Positions 47,355 to 57,966 of a DNA stretch of 64,000 bases are shown piece after piece (within the stretch, counting starts at the first letter, position 1; every line of letters begins with the position of its first letter). The notes under the pieces are model-generated. The model saw only the letters and a program-made list of their open reading frames with translations, made no database searches and was not told the origin of the DNA. The stretch comes from Scolanthus callimorphus (taxonomy: Eukaryota; Cnidaria; Anthozoa; Actiniaria; Edwardsiidae): the NCBI GenBank assembly GCA_033964015.1, contig CM066924.1, positions 1 through 64,000 of the forward strand. The letters are read 5' to 3'. Both the position numbers and the translations under genes were made by a program.

Positions 47355-48610
47355 GAGCCACAATGAGATTTTACCTATTCCACAGCTATAACTACTGGAA
47401 GTTCACTCATGTAGATAAGATTTGTCAACATAAACTTTATATCATTCTGCCAAATTTCATGTGTATCCATGATAATAAATTTGAAGAATTATGTACTATT
47501 CTGTACTATTTCTAGGTAATTTACAATTTAGTTATTGCGAAAAAATGTAACATTTGTCTTGTGCTTATGAACTCGCCCATTGACTGATGTTCTCTTAGAA
47601 TTCAGTTGTCATCAAAGAAAAAGGCATAACTTACAGAAAAAAACAGTCCGAATGCATTAAGAAAAATCTTCAATAATTAAATCGTTTAGCAATTCAACCC
47701 ACTTTTCGGATAAGCTGTTTTTGCACCCATCTTTCCACATTTCATGGCAAGGAACGACCGCGAAACAAGAAGCAAAGGAAGGAAGGCGCCATGTTTGATT
47801 AACCACACCACAGGCAGCCCACACATACGTAAGCGCAAGGTCACGTGACACCAAAAAGGCGGGAAACGCGACGCACACGCGTCGTCTTTTTTCACCACCG
47901 AAAACGAGAAAACATGTCTTCAGTCTTCGCCTCTACTATCGTATCGACATTTGAAAGAAACTAAGCTACAAACATAGGCAAGTATTTGTTATTATGTATA
48001 CTTATGTGATGTTTCTTTTCCTTGTATAATTTGGCCGCTAACGTTCTTTACTGCTCAAAAAAGCTTAGAAAACAAAATGCCATAGGGATCATTTTTACAA
48101 CTCGTAATTTTCTTGACTAAACAAATTTCAAGACCTCTTGACCTCAATTGGCAATCGAAAAGAAAACACAAGTATGATCTACTTACAACACTTTATCTGA
48201 AATCCACTCTAATCTGTATGAAGTTGCCATTTATTAATTACTGTGGTTTTTCATAGTTTCATAATCCTGTAATCAAACATAGTAGTAGCTTTAGGAGTAA
48301 ATTATTTGCAAAATCTCTGAGACAGAGGAATAAGCTGCTAAACCATGGATTGACTAGTAATTGATTCAGAGTTCACATGATTATATGTATGAAAACTCGC
48401 ATGGAGATCAGAGAAACTGAATTTTAAAGTTTAACAAATAATACAGGGTCCGGTTGCTCGAAAGTGGTTTAGCACTAATCCAGGAGTAATTACCATGGTG
48501 ACTTGATGGTTTTGTTCAGAACTAAAACCTGGTTTAAATTTAGTCCACCTTTGAACAACCTGCGCCAGGAATGTATAATTTGGATAGCCTTGGCAAATAT
48601 TTTTCATGCT
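47355..48610. other. Spacer with a candidate promoter near 47.85 kb
   Basis: No coding gene is supported. The GC-rich island at 47730-47960 is listed separately. The minus frames at 47657-47898 lie in it and have no domain. Confidence 0.4.
47780..47980 (+). promoter_or_regulatory. Candidate promoter/first exon
   Basis: A local GC and CpG rise contains GGCGCCATG, a palindromic E-box TCACGTGA (47841-47848) and an E2F-like GGCGGGAAA (47858-47866). An ATG with 16 codons (MSSVFASTIVSTFERN) follows at about 47913. Further on is a GC-type donor-like string ATAG|GCAAGT. No downstream exon was recognised, so this is tentative. Confidence 0.25.
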
Positions 48611-48819
48611 TACAGCCATTCTCAGTTACACACGGTCGCCTGGAAAAAAGCTTGCAAGCGAAAACTTGTTTTGCTGTCTTGTCTGAGCACGACAAGCCGG
48701 CGAAAGCACGTGCATTGTCATGGAAACTTTGACAAAAAAAAACAGGTTTTCGCTTGCAAGCTTTTTTCCAAGCAACCTCATGTTGCATGTAACAGAGCAT
48801 GTAACTGAGAATGGCTGTA
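48611..48819. mobile_element. MITE with perfect ends TACAGCCATTCTCAGTTACA
   Basis: The 20-bp left end is exactly complementary to the right end. A second inner stem (AAAAAAGCTTGCAAGCGAAA with its complement) continues the fold. TA at both outer edges fits a TA target. Confidence 0.9.
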
Positions 48820-49055
48820 ATGAACAACATTTCTGTGAACTTTGGCAGGGACAACAGCTTATCACTTATATTCATACCTTTCAAAAAACAACCAATACCT
48901 AAGTTAAAATATTTTTTACATTTTCGTAACAATAATCTTGACAACTAGTGTTCAACATGCTCGCTTATAAAACAACTTGTCTTAATTATTCACTCGCAGG
49001 TTGACAGGCACTAGATCATGGAGCATTTGATTCTGTTGTAATGACATACAGGTAA
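48820..49055. other. Spacer
   Basis: No feature recognised. It borders the retrotransposon tail downstream. Confidence 0.3.
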
Positions 49056-49060
49056 TTAGA

Positions 49061-49395
49061 CAAGGCTTGACCTGTTGGAGTGACCACATCCCGAACCACG
49101 TCCTCTACGGTGATCTGCCTAGAATATCTGACAGGGTGGCCTGCCGCAGATTTGGCCTCGCCGGTCATTGTTACCGCCACAAAGAGCTCACAGCAAATCA
49201 TCTCGTCTTGTGGGAGCCAACGCACGGCAACCGCCGCCCCGGCCGACCAGCGACAACTATGGTTGACACTCTACGGAGCGATACTGGTGCGGCCAATACC
49301 ACTGAGCTTGGCTCCTGTATGCTCAACAGGAGCGACTTGAGCTCGAGATGCGAGGTTCGGCTGAGGCCGCCACAGTAAGCAAGTAAGTAAGTGAC
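49061..49395 (+). pseudogene. 3' tail of a non-LTR retrotransposon (RT C-terminus plus AAGT tail)
   Basis: In frame from 49067 the sequence reads TCWSDHIPNHVLYGDLPRIS, DRVACRRFGLAGHCYRHKEL, LVLWEPTHGNRRPGRPATTM and VDTLRSDTGAANTTELGSCM, ending with TAA at 49376-49378. The motifs W-x-D-HIPN-x-x-LYG-x-LP, AGHC-x-RH, LVLWEPTHG and RGRP-x-x-T are the conserved C-terminus of a non-LTR family that is very common in cnidarians. A (GTAA)n tail (GTAAGCAAGTAAGTAAGTGA) follows directly, as expected at the 3' end of such elements. Everything upstream of the last 100 codons is absent, so this is a 5'-truncated dead copy. It lies within the 7.9-kb inverted-repeat structure. Confidence 0.85.
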
Positions 49396-50557
49396 CTGTA
49401 CACCTGTAAAACTATGTTTAATGAGTCATTTAAGCTTAAGCAAGTTCTAATGTATCCTGCTTGTCACGTTTTTCAGGTAAAACAGAATGCATATGCATAC
49501 TGCCATCAACAGAACTTCACGCTGCCTTCAGTCTGAATCAATCAAATAATCTAGCCAGCAACAAGTGAAGGAGCTAAGAAGCAGCACATGAATTCAAGTA
49601 AAAAATTATTCATAGTTTTACCATGGGGTTTTATTCACCATTTTCAATATACATTGCTTAAAAATGAATAAAACAGACTCATCACCTGCACAGAGTTTTG
49701 GTGTCACATTATGTTCTTAGAGTGGATTTGATATTGAGTGTTGAAATCTAAATGCATAAGTACAAAAGAGAAGTACAAATTGAGTGCAATAGAGCATGTT
49801 GTGATGTTGGGAGAGTAAAAACACAAGCTGCAAAAGGAGACAAAGTATTGCAGAAAACAAGAGACTGCATGTTTGTTTGTTCTTATGCTCTGGCATCATC
49901 TGAAATCTGCTCTTTTAAAGTAACAGCAGTCACTGTGGTAGGATTCTGTTCGCATGAGGTGAGCTGTCTCTGGGGGTTGGCATGGGGAAGGTGGGGGCAT
50001 AACTTTCAATCCTTGAAAAAGTATAGTATTTTGCATCAGCTAGAGTGTTAGAATTATTAGGTTTTTCCTGCTAAATGCAACATTTTGTGAATTGTGAATT
50101 TTATTTTTTCAGAGTAACAAAATTTTGACCTTCTTGCAAAAATTGCTTGAAGTTCTTAAACAATCTTTCTTTTTCACCGGTTTGTTGGCCAAATTTTGGG
50201 GTTCTTTTAAGAGCATTTTTCACAGGTGCTTCACAAGTTTTTTTCACAGGTCTTTTTCACAAGATTTTCATTAAGCAATAAAACTGCTTTCCACATACTT
50301 TGCATAGACGGGGGTCTCGGCAAGTGTCTATGCAATAGAGACAAGTTATATAAGTTCCTCTGTAAGCATTAGCCATGTTACACATTATTAGGAAATCTTG
50401 AAACATATATCGATGTCTCATTAATTGTAAATGCATTTTCTTGTGATGACATCAGGGGACACATAGGTTAAACCAGGGACACATCCCTGGTTAAACCTGC
50501 TGATAATAATAACTGTGTTATGAGACAAGTTTTCTTTTTCAATGTCCATATAAAAGA
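49396..50557. other. Spacer
   Basis: AT-rich sequence with no gene supported. The 99-codon frame at 49752-50051 has no domain and no splice support. The TTTTCACAGGT motif recurs at 50215-50260. Confidence 0.4.
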
Positions 50558-50946
50558 CAGAATGGGGAGTTTGCAGGTGTTGCGTGACATTTTTAATCTT
50601 GATCCTAATAAAATGAAAATACCATATTTGAAAAGAGCTTGCCGGAATTAGAAAAAGCCGAAAATTTGAGTTGATTTGGGTAGATATTAGCAAAGTTATT
50701 GGCGCCCGAAGAAGGCTGTTTCTCTATACATTTAATGTTGTGGTGGGCAACTGTTGCCCACCACAACATTAAACCTATAGGAAAACGACCAACTTCTGAC
50801 GCTCATAACTTCTTTGTTATTTATCGAAACCACCTCAAAGTTTAGGATTTCACATATTTCGGTGAGCTCTTTTCAAATATGGTATTTTTATTTTGCTGGG
50901 ATCAAAATTCAAAATGTCACGCAACACCTGCAAACTCCCCATTCTC
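50558..50946. mobile_element. 389-bp foldback element with 85-bp arms and a central perfect palindrome
   Basis: The left arm 50558-50642 (AATGGGGAGTTTGCAGGTGT, then TGCGTGACATTTT) pairs with 50862-50946 at about 85-90 percent identity. In the middle, 50731-50773 is a perfect palindrome with 21-bp arms and a 1-nt centre (TTTAATGTTGTGGTGGGCAA and complement). Both arms read the same short peptide (RMGSLQVLRDI, then KIPYLKRA, then RN) when translated outward to inward. Confidence 0.85.
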
Positions 50947-50949
50947 TGC

Positions 50950-52272
50950 TGTGATGGCCTTTCCTGTAGGCAGGATCTCGATTGGGATTCTGGGTGGGAT
51001 GGCGGGATCCTTAGTGGGATGAGAAGATCCCGGGTGGGATAGCAAGATCCCGAGTAAGGTGGCAGAATAATGCAAGATCCCGGGAGGGATGGCAGGATCC
51101 CAGTTGGGATCCCAGGTGGGGTGACACGATCACAGGTGGGATGGCAAGATCCCAGGTGGGATGGCAGGATCCCAGGTGTTATTGCGGGATCCTGGGTGGG
51201 ATGGTGGGATACCGGGAGGATGGCGGGATGGGTGGATGGCAGGATCCAAGGTGGGATGGCAGGATCCCAGGATCCCGGGTGGGATCCCAGGATCCCGGGT
51301 GGGATGATGGGATCCCAAGTGAGGTGACAGCATCCCATGTGGGATGGCAAGATCCCGGGTGGGATCCCAGGTAGAATTGTGGGATCCCGGGTGGAATGGC
51401 GGGATCCCGGGTGGGATGGCGGGATCCCGGGTGGGATAGCGGGATCCCACTAAGGCGGGATGTCCACTAATCCCGGGCGGGATGGCGGGATCCCGGGTGG
51501 GATGGCGGGATCCCGGGTGGGATGGCGGGATCCCGGGTGGGATGGCGGGATCCCGGGTGGGATGGCAGGATCCCGGGTGGGATGGTGGGATCCCGGGTGG
51601 GATGGCGGGATCCCGGGTGGGATGGCGGGATCCCGGGTGGGATGGCAGGATCCCGGGTGGGATGGCAGGATCCCGCTAAGGCGGGATGTCCACTAATCCC
51701 GGGCGGGATCCCAGGTGGGATCCCGTCTTTCCCAGATGGGATCCCGACTGGTGAAAAGGCGGGATCCCGCCCAATCCCAGGCGGGATCCCGTCTATGTTT
51801 TTACATGGGTTGTGGCACAATATTTCTCTCAAACAAACAATTAAAATGAAGAAACCGTCGGAAAATTTCACTCATCTGTTCATGGCGAGTACATTAAATC
51901 AAGAGAGAATTGCGCTTGTTTGTTGATGATTTTTCCCCAAGTTTTATGGTTGTTGGAGGTTCGAAGTTTATTTTCACATTCTATTGTCAAACTTTATTTT
52001 TCAAAATTGACCCTCAAAATTGGGGTGCGTATTATACATGGGTGCGCATTATACACGGGTAAATACGGTATTGAATCGAATAATGGATACAATATTCCAA
52101 GAATCAACTCATTATTGCACTCTAGAGGGGGACGCTTGAGCGTCTTTGGCTGTAACATTTTTAATGTTGAATTGAAAAATGCATTTTTGGATTGAATAAT
52201 GAAATCAATAATGGAATAATGAATTGAATATTCAACTCTACGGGGGCATGCTTCATTTCTTTTGACTGTAAA
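50950..52272 (-). repeat. Right arm of the 7.9-kb inverted-repeat structure
   Basis: Its reverse complement reads TTTACAGTCAAAAGAAATGA at 52272, then GAGTTGAATATTCAATTCAT, TTACAGCCAAAGACGCTCAA, TTCAATACCGTATTTACCCG, CCCATGTAAAAA and the GGGATCCC array. This is the same order as the left arm. The uninterrupted AATACCGTATTTACC gives the pre-insertion state of the nested MITE in the left arm. Confidence 0.8.
50975..51800. repeat. GGGATCCC tandem array, right (20-bp unit)
   Basis: GATGGCGGGATCCCGGGTGG (20 bp) is repeated about 17 times between 51340 and 51690. More diverged units extend on both sides, and CACTAATCCCGGGCGGGAT separates two sub-blocks near 51440 and 51680. It is the inverted counterpart of the array at 45465-46370 but has been homogenised to a shorter unit. 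All Pro/Gly/Trp/Asp-rich frames here are by-products. Confidence 0.92.
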
Positions 52273-53212
52273 GCATTTTTTGCTTCTTTTCTAGAACATA
52301 TACCTGTTTCACATATACAGTCTAGCCTTGTTATTTAATTGTTTTGGGCATAGTTCTCCAAAAATTGCTTGAGAATCGCATAGTTTTGAATCAAAATGCC
52401 ATTGACGAAGTACAAATCATGTATCTGAAGACATCCAAAACCTTGTCATCAGAAAACATTGAAGCATCTAGTCTATCACTCTAGTGCAGTCTTGAATTGT
52501 TAAGTACACAGAACCATGATAGATGACAAAATGGACTAAACCAGTTTTATTTTTCCATCACCAAATAGTGCCAATTGCCCAGGACTGACGAGGGTATCCT
52601 GACAGTTTCTAGGATACCTAGGGAATGTGTTAGAGAAACAAAATCTACTATACTATACCGGAGTTGCAAGGTCCAAGTGAAAAACCAAACTTTTCTACCG
52701 GACTACTAGATAAAGAGTAGCCTCTGCTCGCAGGGAAGTGCACCCCCCCCCCCCCCCCCCCCTCTGAGTTTTATAAAATTACTACCTACCTACGGTACAG
52801 CAACTTCAACGCCACACTTAAGCTGCGCTGTCAATTGGGACTTTGAAAGGCTGTTTTTCCACAGAGGCCTGCAACGGAGAGCTGTTATTTTACACCTTTT
52901 TTTTCACTAAATTTCCGAAGAGCTACACCACAGCGCCGAAATCTTAGTAGGTTGCCGTTTGGACGTTGGGGACAAACTTAACGTTTTATTGTTAAGTAGA
53001 ATATTCAAACAGGCAATGAAACATAGAATAAAACAACAGTAACCAAGAGCATCAATTGCAAAATAATTTCAAGAAGAATATAGCTTACTTCAAGGAAGCA
53101 GAAGACATAATCAGCTCTATTTCGACAAGTGTGTTTCGCAGTGTTTCGCCGACCCGCCATTTTTAGGAAGCACCCAGCATGCTCTGCGAGTAGACTTTGA
53201 AATTAGTAGCCT
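52273..53212. other. Spacer with poly(C) tract
   Basis: A run of 22 C lies at about 52742-52763, next to AGAGTAGCCTCTGCTCGCAG (52716-52735). The complement of that string recurs at 53581-53601, suggesting ends of a decayed repeat. No gene is present. Confidence 0.45.
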
Positions 53213-53350
53213 GGGGCCGGTTCCTGAAAGGTTGGATAAAGTTATCCATGGATAAAAGTCATCTGTTGTATAGGATATGTTCAGGATTTATCCGTTGGAT
53301 AAGCGTTTATCTACAGATAACACTTAACTGACCTTCTAGGAACCGGCCCC
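53213..53350. mobile_element. 138-bp MITE (GGGGCCGGTTCCT ends)
   Basis: GGGGCCGGTTCCTGAAAGGT and ACCTTCTAGGAACCGGCCCC-type ends are inverted. GGATAAA and TTATCC motifs alternate inside. Confidence 0.88.
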
Positions 53351-53667
53351 TGGCCTGTCTGAAATGTCGCGCGTCATTTTGTGTTGCGAGATTTGAAACT
53401 ATTTTTTTAGTGACACCAAGTCAAAAACTCGCAACATTTTGCCGAAAAAGCTGTCTTATGCCACATTGTTTCGGCCCATGTATATGTAAAGGGATCCACA
53501 GAAGTTTTGGATCCCGGATCCCAACCCGTGGATCATCACCCATGGATCCCGGATTCCATGCTCTGGATCCCGGATTCCTACCCTGCGAGCAGAGGCTACT
53601 TTTTATCTCCCTGCATTTTCTTTTACTTTAAATGTTTTCTTGTGTTTTTCAACTACGCAAAAGTAGC

Positions 53668-54032
53668 CTCTGCACACAAATGTCATTTCTCTGTCGCGCA
53701 TGTGTGAGAAAATGGCGTGAGCTTGGAGAAACTGGTCGATCAAGTTAGTGCGCGAGCAAGAAAATAGGCAATTTGTCTGCTCAATTTAAAGGCTCTTTAA
53801 CGCAGCTCTGATACTCATTCTAAAGTTTGCCTTTGAGAATTAGCTGGAGATCATTTTATTTTCTATAGAAATTTGAGCAAAATGTTGTGTGTTGATCCTT
53901 GCACAAGAAATCACTGGTGAAAGCGCGCGCTGTTTTCGAAGCAAAAACACTGACGCCATTCTTGTAAAACCAGCCAAACCAGTCAAGTACGTCCACGATC
54001 CTGGACGAGGTTGTGACATTTGTGTGCAGAGG
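53668..54032. mobile_element. MITE of the CTCTGCACACAAATGTCA family, copy 2
   Basis: It has the same inverted ends as 41745-42066. Its internal GTAAAACCAGCCAAACCAGT and CCACGATCCTGGACG sequence matches copy 1 in reverse complement. The reading frame 53889-54320 runs out of it and is not a gene. Confidence 0.8.
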
Positions 54033-54179
54033 TCACTTCAAGAAGTGGCCTCTGCTAGCAGGGAACCGGATTCCTTACACGGTTTGGAATTTGGAATAAT
54101 TGAGTTGTCATTTTCGGCGCACGCGCACACCAGGTCTGACGCAGCTACAGGCTGCGTGCACCACCATTCTCTTACCCAC

Positions 54180-54262
54180 TTCCATTCAAGAAATCAAACT
54201 TCGGCCAAAATTCAATTTCTTACATACAAAGGCAAAAAGTTATGGAACAACTTGAGCACTAG
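54180..54262 (+). pseudogene. Possible retrotransposon C-terminal remnant
   Basis: A short translation (SAKIQFLTYKGKKLWNNLST) resembles the F-x-Y-x-G-x-x-LWN-x-LP end of L2/CR1-like ORF2 proteins. It is only about 25 codons long and is cut by the adjacent MITE, so the call is weak. Confidence 0.3.
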
Positions 54263-54392
54263 CATTAAAGGGCCTGGGGGAATCCGATTTGTGAGCATGC
54301 GTGGTAGGTCAAAAACGTAACGAACTTTCATAAAACAATCAAACCGGAAACCCAGAATCTGGGTTTTAAAAAAAATCGATTCCCCCAGAGCC
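54263..54392. mobile_element. MITE with ends GGGCCTGGGGGAATC
   Basis: GGGCCTGGGGGAATCCGATTT at the left (less one base) pairs with AAATCGATTCCCCCAGAGCC at the right. AAACCCAGAATCTGGGTTTT forms an additional hairpin near the right end. Confidence 0.75.
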
Positions 54393-54628
54393 CTGAACAA
54401 CCTCGTCCCCAGGGTCTTCTCGATCGTTTTTCAAAATGGCGGTTAGCTCAGAGAAGACCCTGGGGGAGGCTGAGTCACGTGACTATTGTTTGAGGACATG
54501 AGAATGAGGTTTGTCTTTTGTTTCGAAACGGTCATTCGACTCAGCCTCCCCCAGGGTCTTCTCTGAGCTAACCGCCATTTTGAAAAACGACCGAGAAGAC
54601 CCTGGGGACGAGGTTGAGCCCTGAATCT
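54385..54628. mobile_element. Foldback MITE with about 95-bp arms
   Basis: CCTCGTCCCCAGGGTCTTCT, TTTTTCAAAATGGCGGTTAG and GAGAAGACCCTGGGGGAGGC on the left are matched almost base for base in inverse on the right, ending at about 54627. Each arm itself contains a shorter inverted pair (CCCAGGGTCTTCTC and GAGAAGACCCTGGG). It abuts the previous MITE. Confidence 0.9.
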
Positions 54629-56084
54629 TTGCCGCTGGCCAAAAGATGACGGGCTCTGGGTACGAGACTGAGCGGCTCTGTATGAAATCTCGCGCATGCG
54701 TCAGTGGCTGTCACCTAAACCTCCCCCGCGAGGGTACGAGAGCTCTGGGTTCGAGAATGCGTGCACCACCAACATAAACCTGCAGCAGCACCACATCACT
54801 TGCAAATACTTTGGAAAGAAAATCAACGACTTTACCCAATTGACAGCTCAAGAAAATATAGAACGAACAGGAAAATTTGTATTCGATTGCTTCAGTTTAG
54901 GGACCGATCGTTTATTACGTCTACGGGGGGGGGGGGGGGGGGATTTGGGTGGGGGTAAAAATTTAGATGACATAGACTTTAGGGGGGTAATTGTTTGGCT
55001 CCCTTAAAAACAGGGGGTAATTTTTCAGAGACACTGTGGTTCAAACTAAATAATATGTACAAGCTATCGCGTCGTGGCATACAGCGCTACGCCATATAGC
55101 GAGTACGCCAATTTCGGCGCGCATGTCAGAGTGCACAATGTAGTTTTTGAGAACGTGCGCAATGGAATGGCTACGAATGTCATTACAAGAAAATGTAACT
55201 GAGCCAGAAGAAAAAACTAACTCTCCCCCAAAAGACATCGGCCTGTTAATAAGCATCGGAGCTGTCTCAGTTCGAAAAGAGAAGGCCTAATTATTAGGCA
55301 AGCGTGAGTTCGAAGTTACGAGGATAGAGATTCGTCATTGGGACCCTGCTACACGCACGTCATTTGCGATCTTGTTTACTACACACAGCAAATGGAATGT
55401 TCATCTACCTTTTCTTTGGGATTTGGTGAAATGCTTTCATGCATAAAAATTAGGGCAACAAAAGAGATCTTTCTGTACTATTGTCTCCCATTAGTTCAAA
55501 CAGGGGGATCTGGGTTAAGGGTGGGGGGAAGCTTTTTAGAACATCGATGTTATGTGGGGGTTATTTTTGTATCACCTTTTAATGTCACACTTTGGGGAGC
55601 AATGGCGGCCAAATTTCAAACTCTAATATCTTCGGAACCAAAAAAGATTCATAAAGACGGAAAGAAGCATAATTCTTTTGAGCCTCAGCTCTTTCAAATA
55701 AGGCATAAAGTAAATAATTTTCATACTACTTTGAGAAAATCACGACTTCTATCCTGGAAGAACTGTTTATATTATAGAAACATAATCTAAAAGATTGCTT
55801 GATTTTGGATATCGCACCGAAGTAAGTTGATTCCAATATATTCTGATTAACTGTATATAATTTGTAGCTTTAAATCGCTACCGCTATAAGAATATGTAAT
55901 AATCACTTTGTATATATGCTTTCAGATCGAATTGTGTCCTTCACTAAATAAAACTAGTAAAAATCCGATTGGTCTCCAATTCAAGCACCTGATTGTCCGA
56001 ACCTGACGGTCCAAAGTCTATACAAATAATAAAGATCAGCATAACTAAAAATCTAAACCTTACATTCCTGAAAAATACTAATGA
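54629..56084. other. Spacer with poly(G) tract, no supported gene
   Basis: A G-run of about 19 lies at 54925-54943. The 150-codon frame at 55338-55790 has no recognisable domain, no neighbouring exon and an AT-rich second half, so it is not accepted. The 103-codon frame at 54696-55007 crosses the G-run. Confidence 0.45.
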
Positions 56085-56694
56085 TTGTAGAAGCCCTAAA
56101 TGTAATAACTGTCCCTAAGTGTAATAAAGGCCCCAAGTGTAATAAAAAGTGGCCCTAAGTGTAATAAATGGCAATGACCATACAGTCCTAGTTGGAATAA
56201 GTCAGCGTTGTTATATCAATATATTACAGCGATACCTCAATTAAGCGGCCATCCTCTATTGAGCAGCCACTTTTTAAAGTCCCAAAATACCATATTTGTC
56301 ACTCTAATTAGGACGGATATTTCCACCGCATGTAGACGGGGTCTAATATGAAGCAAACACCGCGGGATTTGTAATATTAAGTATCGGCTCCGGGGTACTC
56401 ATAGAACACGAGACTAGGTGTGTGCTGCTACTCTTTGAGAAGATGACCTTAAACCTGTATCCCTGTTCTAGGGAACTTACAAAAGTCGCTACCCTGCCAG
56501 TTTGTATGGTCATTGCCATTATTAAACTTTTAGGGCCACTTTTTATTACGTTTGGGGCCTTTATTACACTTAGGGCCAATTTTTATTACATTTGGGGCCT
56601 TTATTACACTTAGGTCCATTTCTTATTACACTTGGGGCCTTTATTACACTTAGGGCCAGTTATTACATTTAGGGCTTCTACAATGATGCTGTAA
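56085..56694. mobile_element. Foldback element with CCTAAGTGTAATAA subrepeats
   Basis: ATTGTAGAAGCCCTAAATGT is mirrored by ACATTTAGGGCTTCTACAAT. The left arm (56088-56170) carries four GGCCCTAAGTGTAATAA-type units, and the right arm (56520-56690) carries about seven in the opposite direction. Unrelated sequence lies between. Confidence 0.88.
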
Positions 56695-56782
56695 ATTTAC
56701 TTTGCTGTTAAGTTTACAATAGAATCATCTACCATTGCTAAACAGTACAAAAATATATCTTTCTGGACATATCTCAACCCTA

Positions 56783-57598
56783 AGACTGCTAGCAGCCCCT
56801 ACATTGGTGCGTCCCCAGAGAAGCGCGCAAACCCCGGACGAAACCTGACCTAACCTCTGGCGCGTCCCAAGAGAAGCGCGCAAACCCCGGACGAAACCTA
56901 ACCTAACCTCTGGCGCGTCCCAAGAAAAGCGCGCAAACCCCGGACGAAACCTGACCTAACCTCTGGCGAGTCCCAAGAGAAGCGCGCAAACCCCGGACGA
57001 AACCTAACCTAACCTCTGGCGAGTCCCAAGAGAAGCGCGCAAACCCCGGACGAAACCTAACCTAACCTCTGGCGAGTCCCAAGAGAAGCGCGCAAACCCC
57101 GGACGAAACCTAACCTAACCTCTGGCGAGTCCCAAGAGAAGCGCGCGAGCCCCGGACGAAACCTGACCTAACCTCTGGCGAGTCCCAAGAGAAGCGCGCA
57201 AACCCCGGACGAAACCTAACCTAACCTCTGGCGAGTCCCAAGAGAAGCGCGCGAGCCCCGGACGAAACCTGACCTAACCTCTGGCAAGTCCCAAGAGAAG
57301 CGCGCAAACCCCGGACGAAACCTGACCTAACCTCTGGCGAGTCCCAAGAGAAGCGCGCAAACCCCGGACGAAACCTGACCTAGCCTCTGGCGCGTCCCAA
57401 GAGAAGCGCGCAAACCCCGGACGAAACCTGACCTAACCTCTGGCGCGTTCCAAGGGAAGCGCGCAAACCCCGGACGAAACCTGACCTAACCTCTGGCGTT
57501 CGTCAGGGGTTCCCACGCTTCTTGTGGACGCGCCAAAGTCATTATCGGAGACCCAGGGGATTTTTCCTCTAATGTTTTGTAGGGGCTGCTAGCAGTCT
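56783..57598. mobile_element. Inverted-repeat-bounded element carrying a 53-bp minisatellite
   Basis: The 21-bp end at 56783-56803 (AGACTGCTAGCAGCCCCTAC) is exactly inverted at 57578-57598. All but about 100 bp of the interior is a tandem array. Confidence 0.88.
56808..57498 (+). repeat. 53-bp minisatellite, about 13 copies
   Basis: The unit begins GAGTCCCAAGAGAAGCGCGC and continues AAACCCCGGACGAAACC and TAACCTAACCTCTGGC. Period 53 was measured between successive CGGACG anchors (56941 and 56994). Variants (CGCG/CGAG, TGACC/TAACC, GAGCC/AAACC) are interspersed. Confidence 0.95.
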
Positions 57599-57599
57599 A

Positions 57600-57966
57600 G
57601 GCAGAAGCGATCAAATCCCATAACTTAATTAAAATTCCCGTGACGAGGTAATAGGTATCAAATGAGGATAAAATACTATACAAATTTTATTGTCCTATAA
57701 CAATTTCAAAAAGTGTTTACATGATATCTAAAAAAAATTGAAATACCCATAAAAGTGTAAAAAATGAAAAAAATAGTCATAGCGATGACAATAACTAGAT
57801 TAAAGTTGAAATATGCGCGCCTATCAATGACGTCCCCGAAGGTTATCGGGAGCTCCTCTTTTAGGCAGTGACTATCTATATACCTTAAACGCTCTAATAA
57901 GCCGCTATCTATAGCCTCACGTTTTTGAGAAGCCCTCCTCTCTAATAAGCCTACTACAATATACAA
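57600..57966. other. Spacer
   Basis: AT-rich sequence. The minus frame 57706-58029 starts inside the hairpin at 57967-58055. Its hydrophobic end is AT-driven, and there is no support for a gene. Confidence 0.4.

Noticed and set aside
53889..54320. 143-codon plus frame
   Set aside because: It runs from one MITE into the next. Only a 25-codon stretch near 54180-54262 faintly resembles a retrotransposon tail.
55338..55790. 150-codon plus-strand frame
   Set aside because: No recognisable domain, mixed low-complexity composition, no splice partners, and it sits among repeats.
56808..57498. Telomere-like CCTAACCTAACC strings
   Set aside because: Only two CCTAA units occur per 53-bp repeat. They are part of a longer minisatellite, and cnidarian telomeres are TTAGGG.
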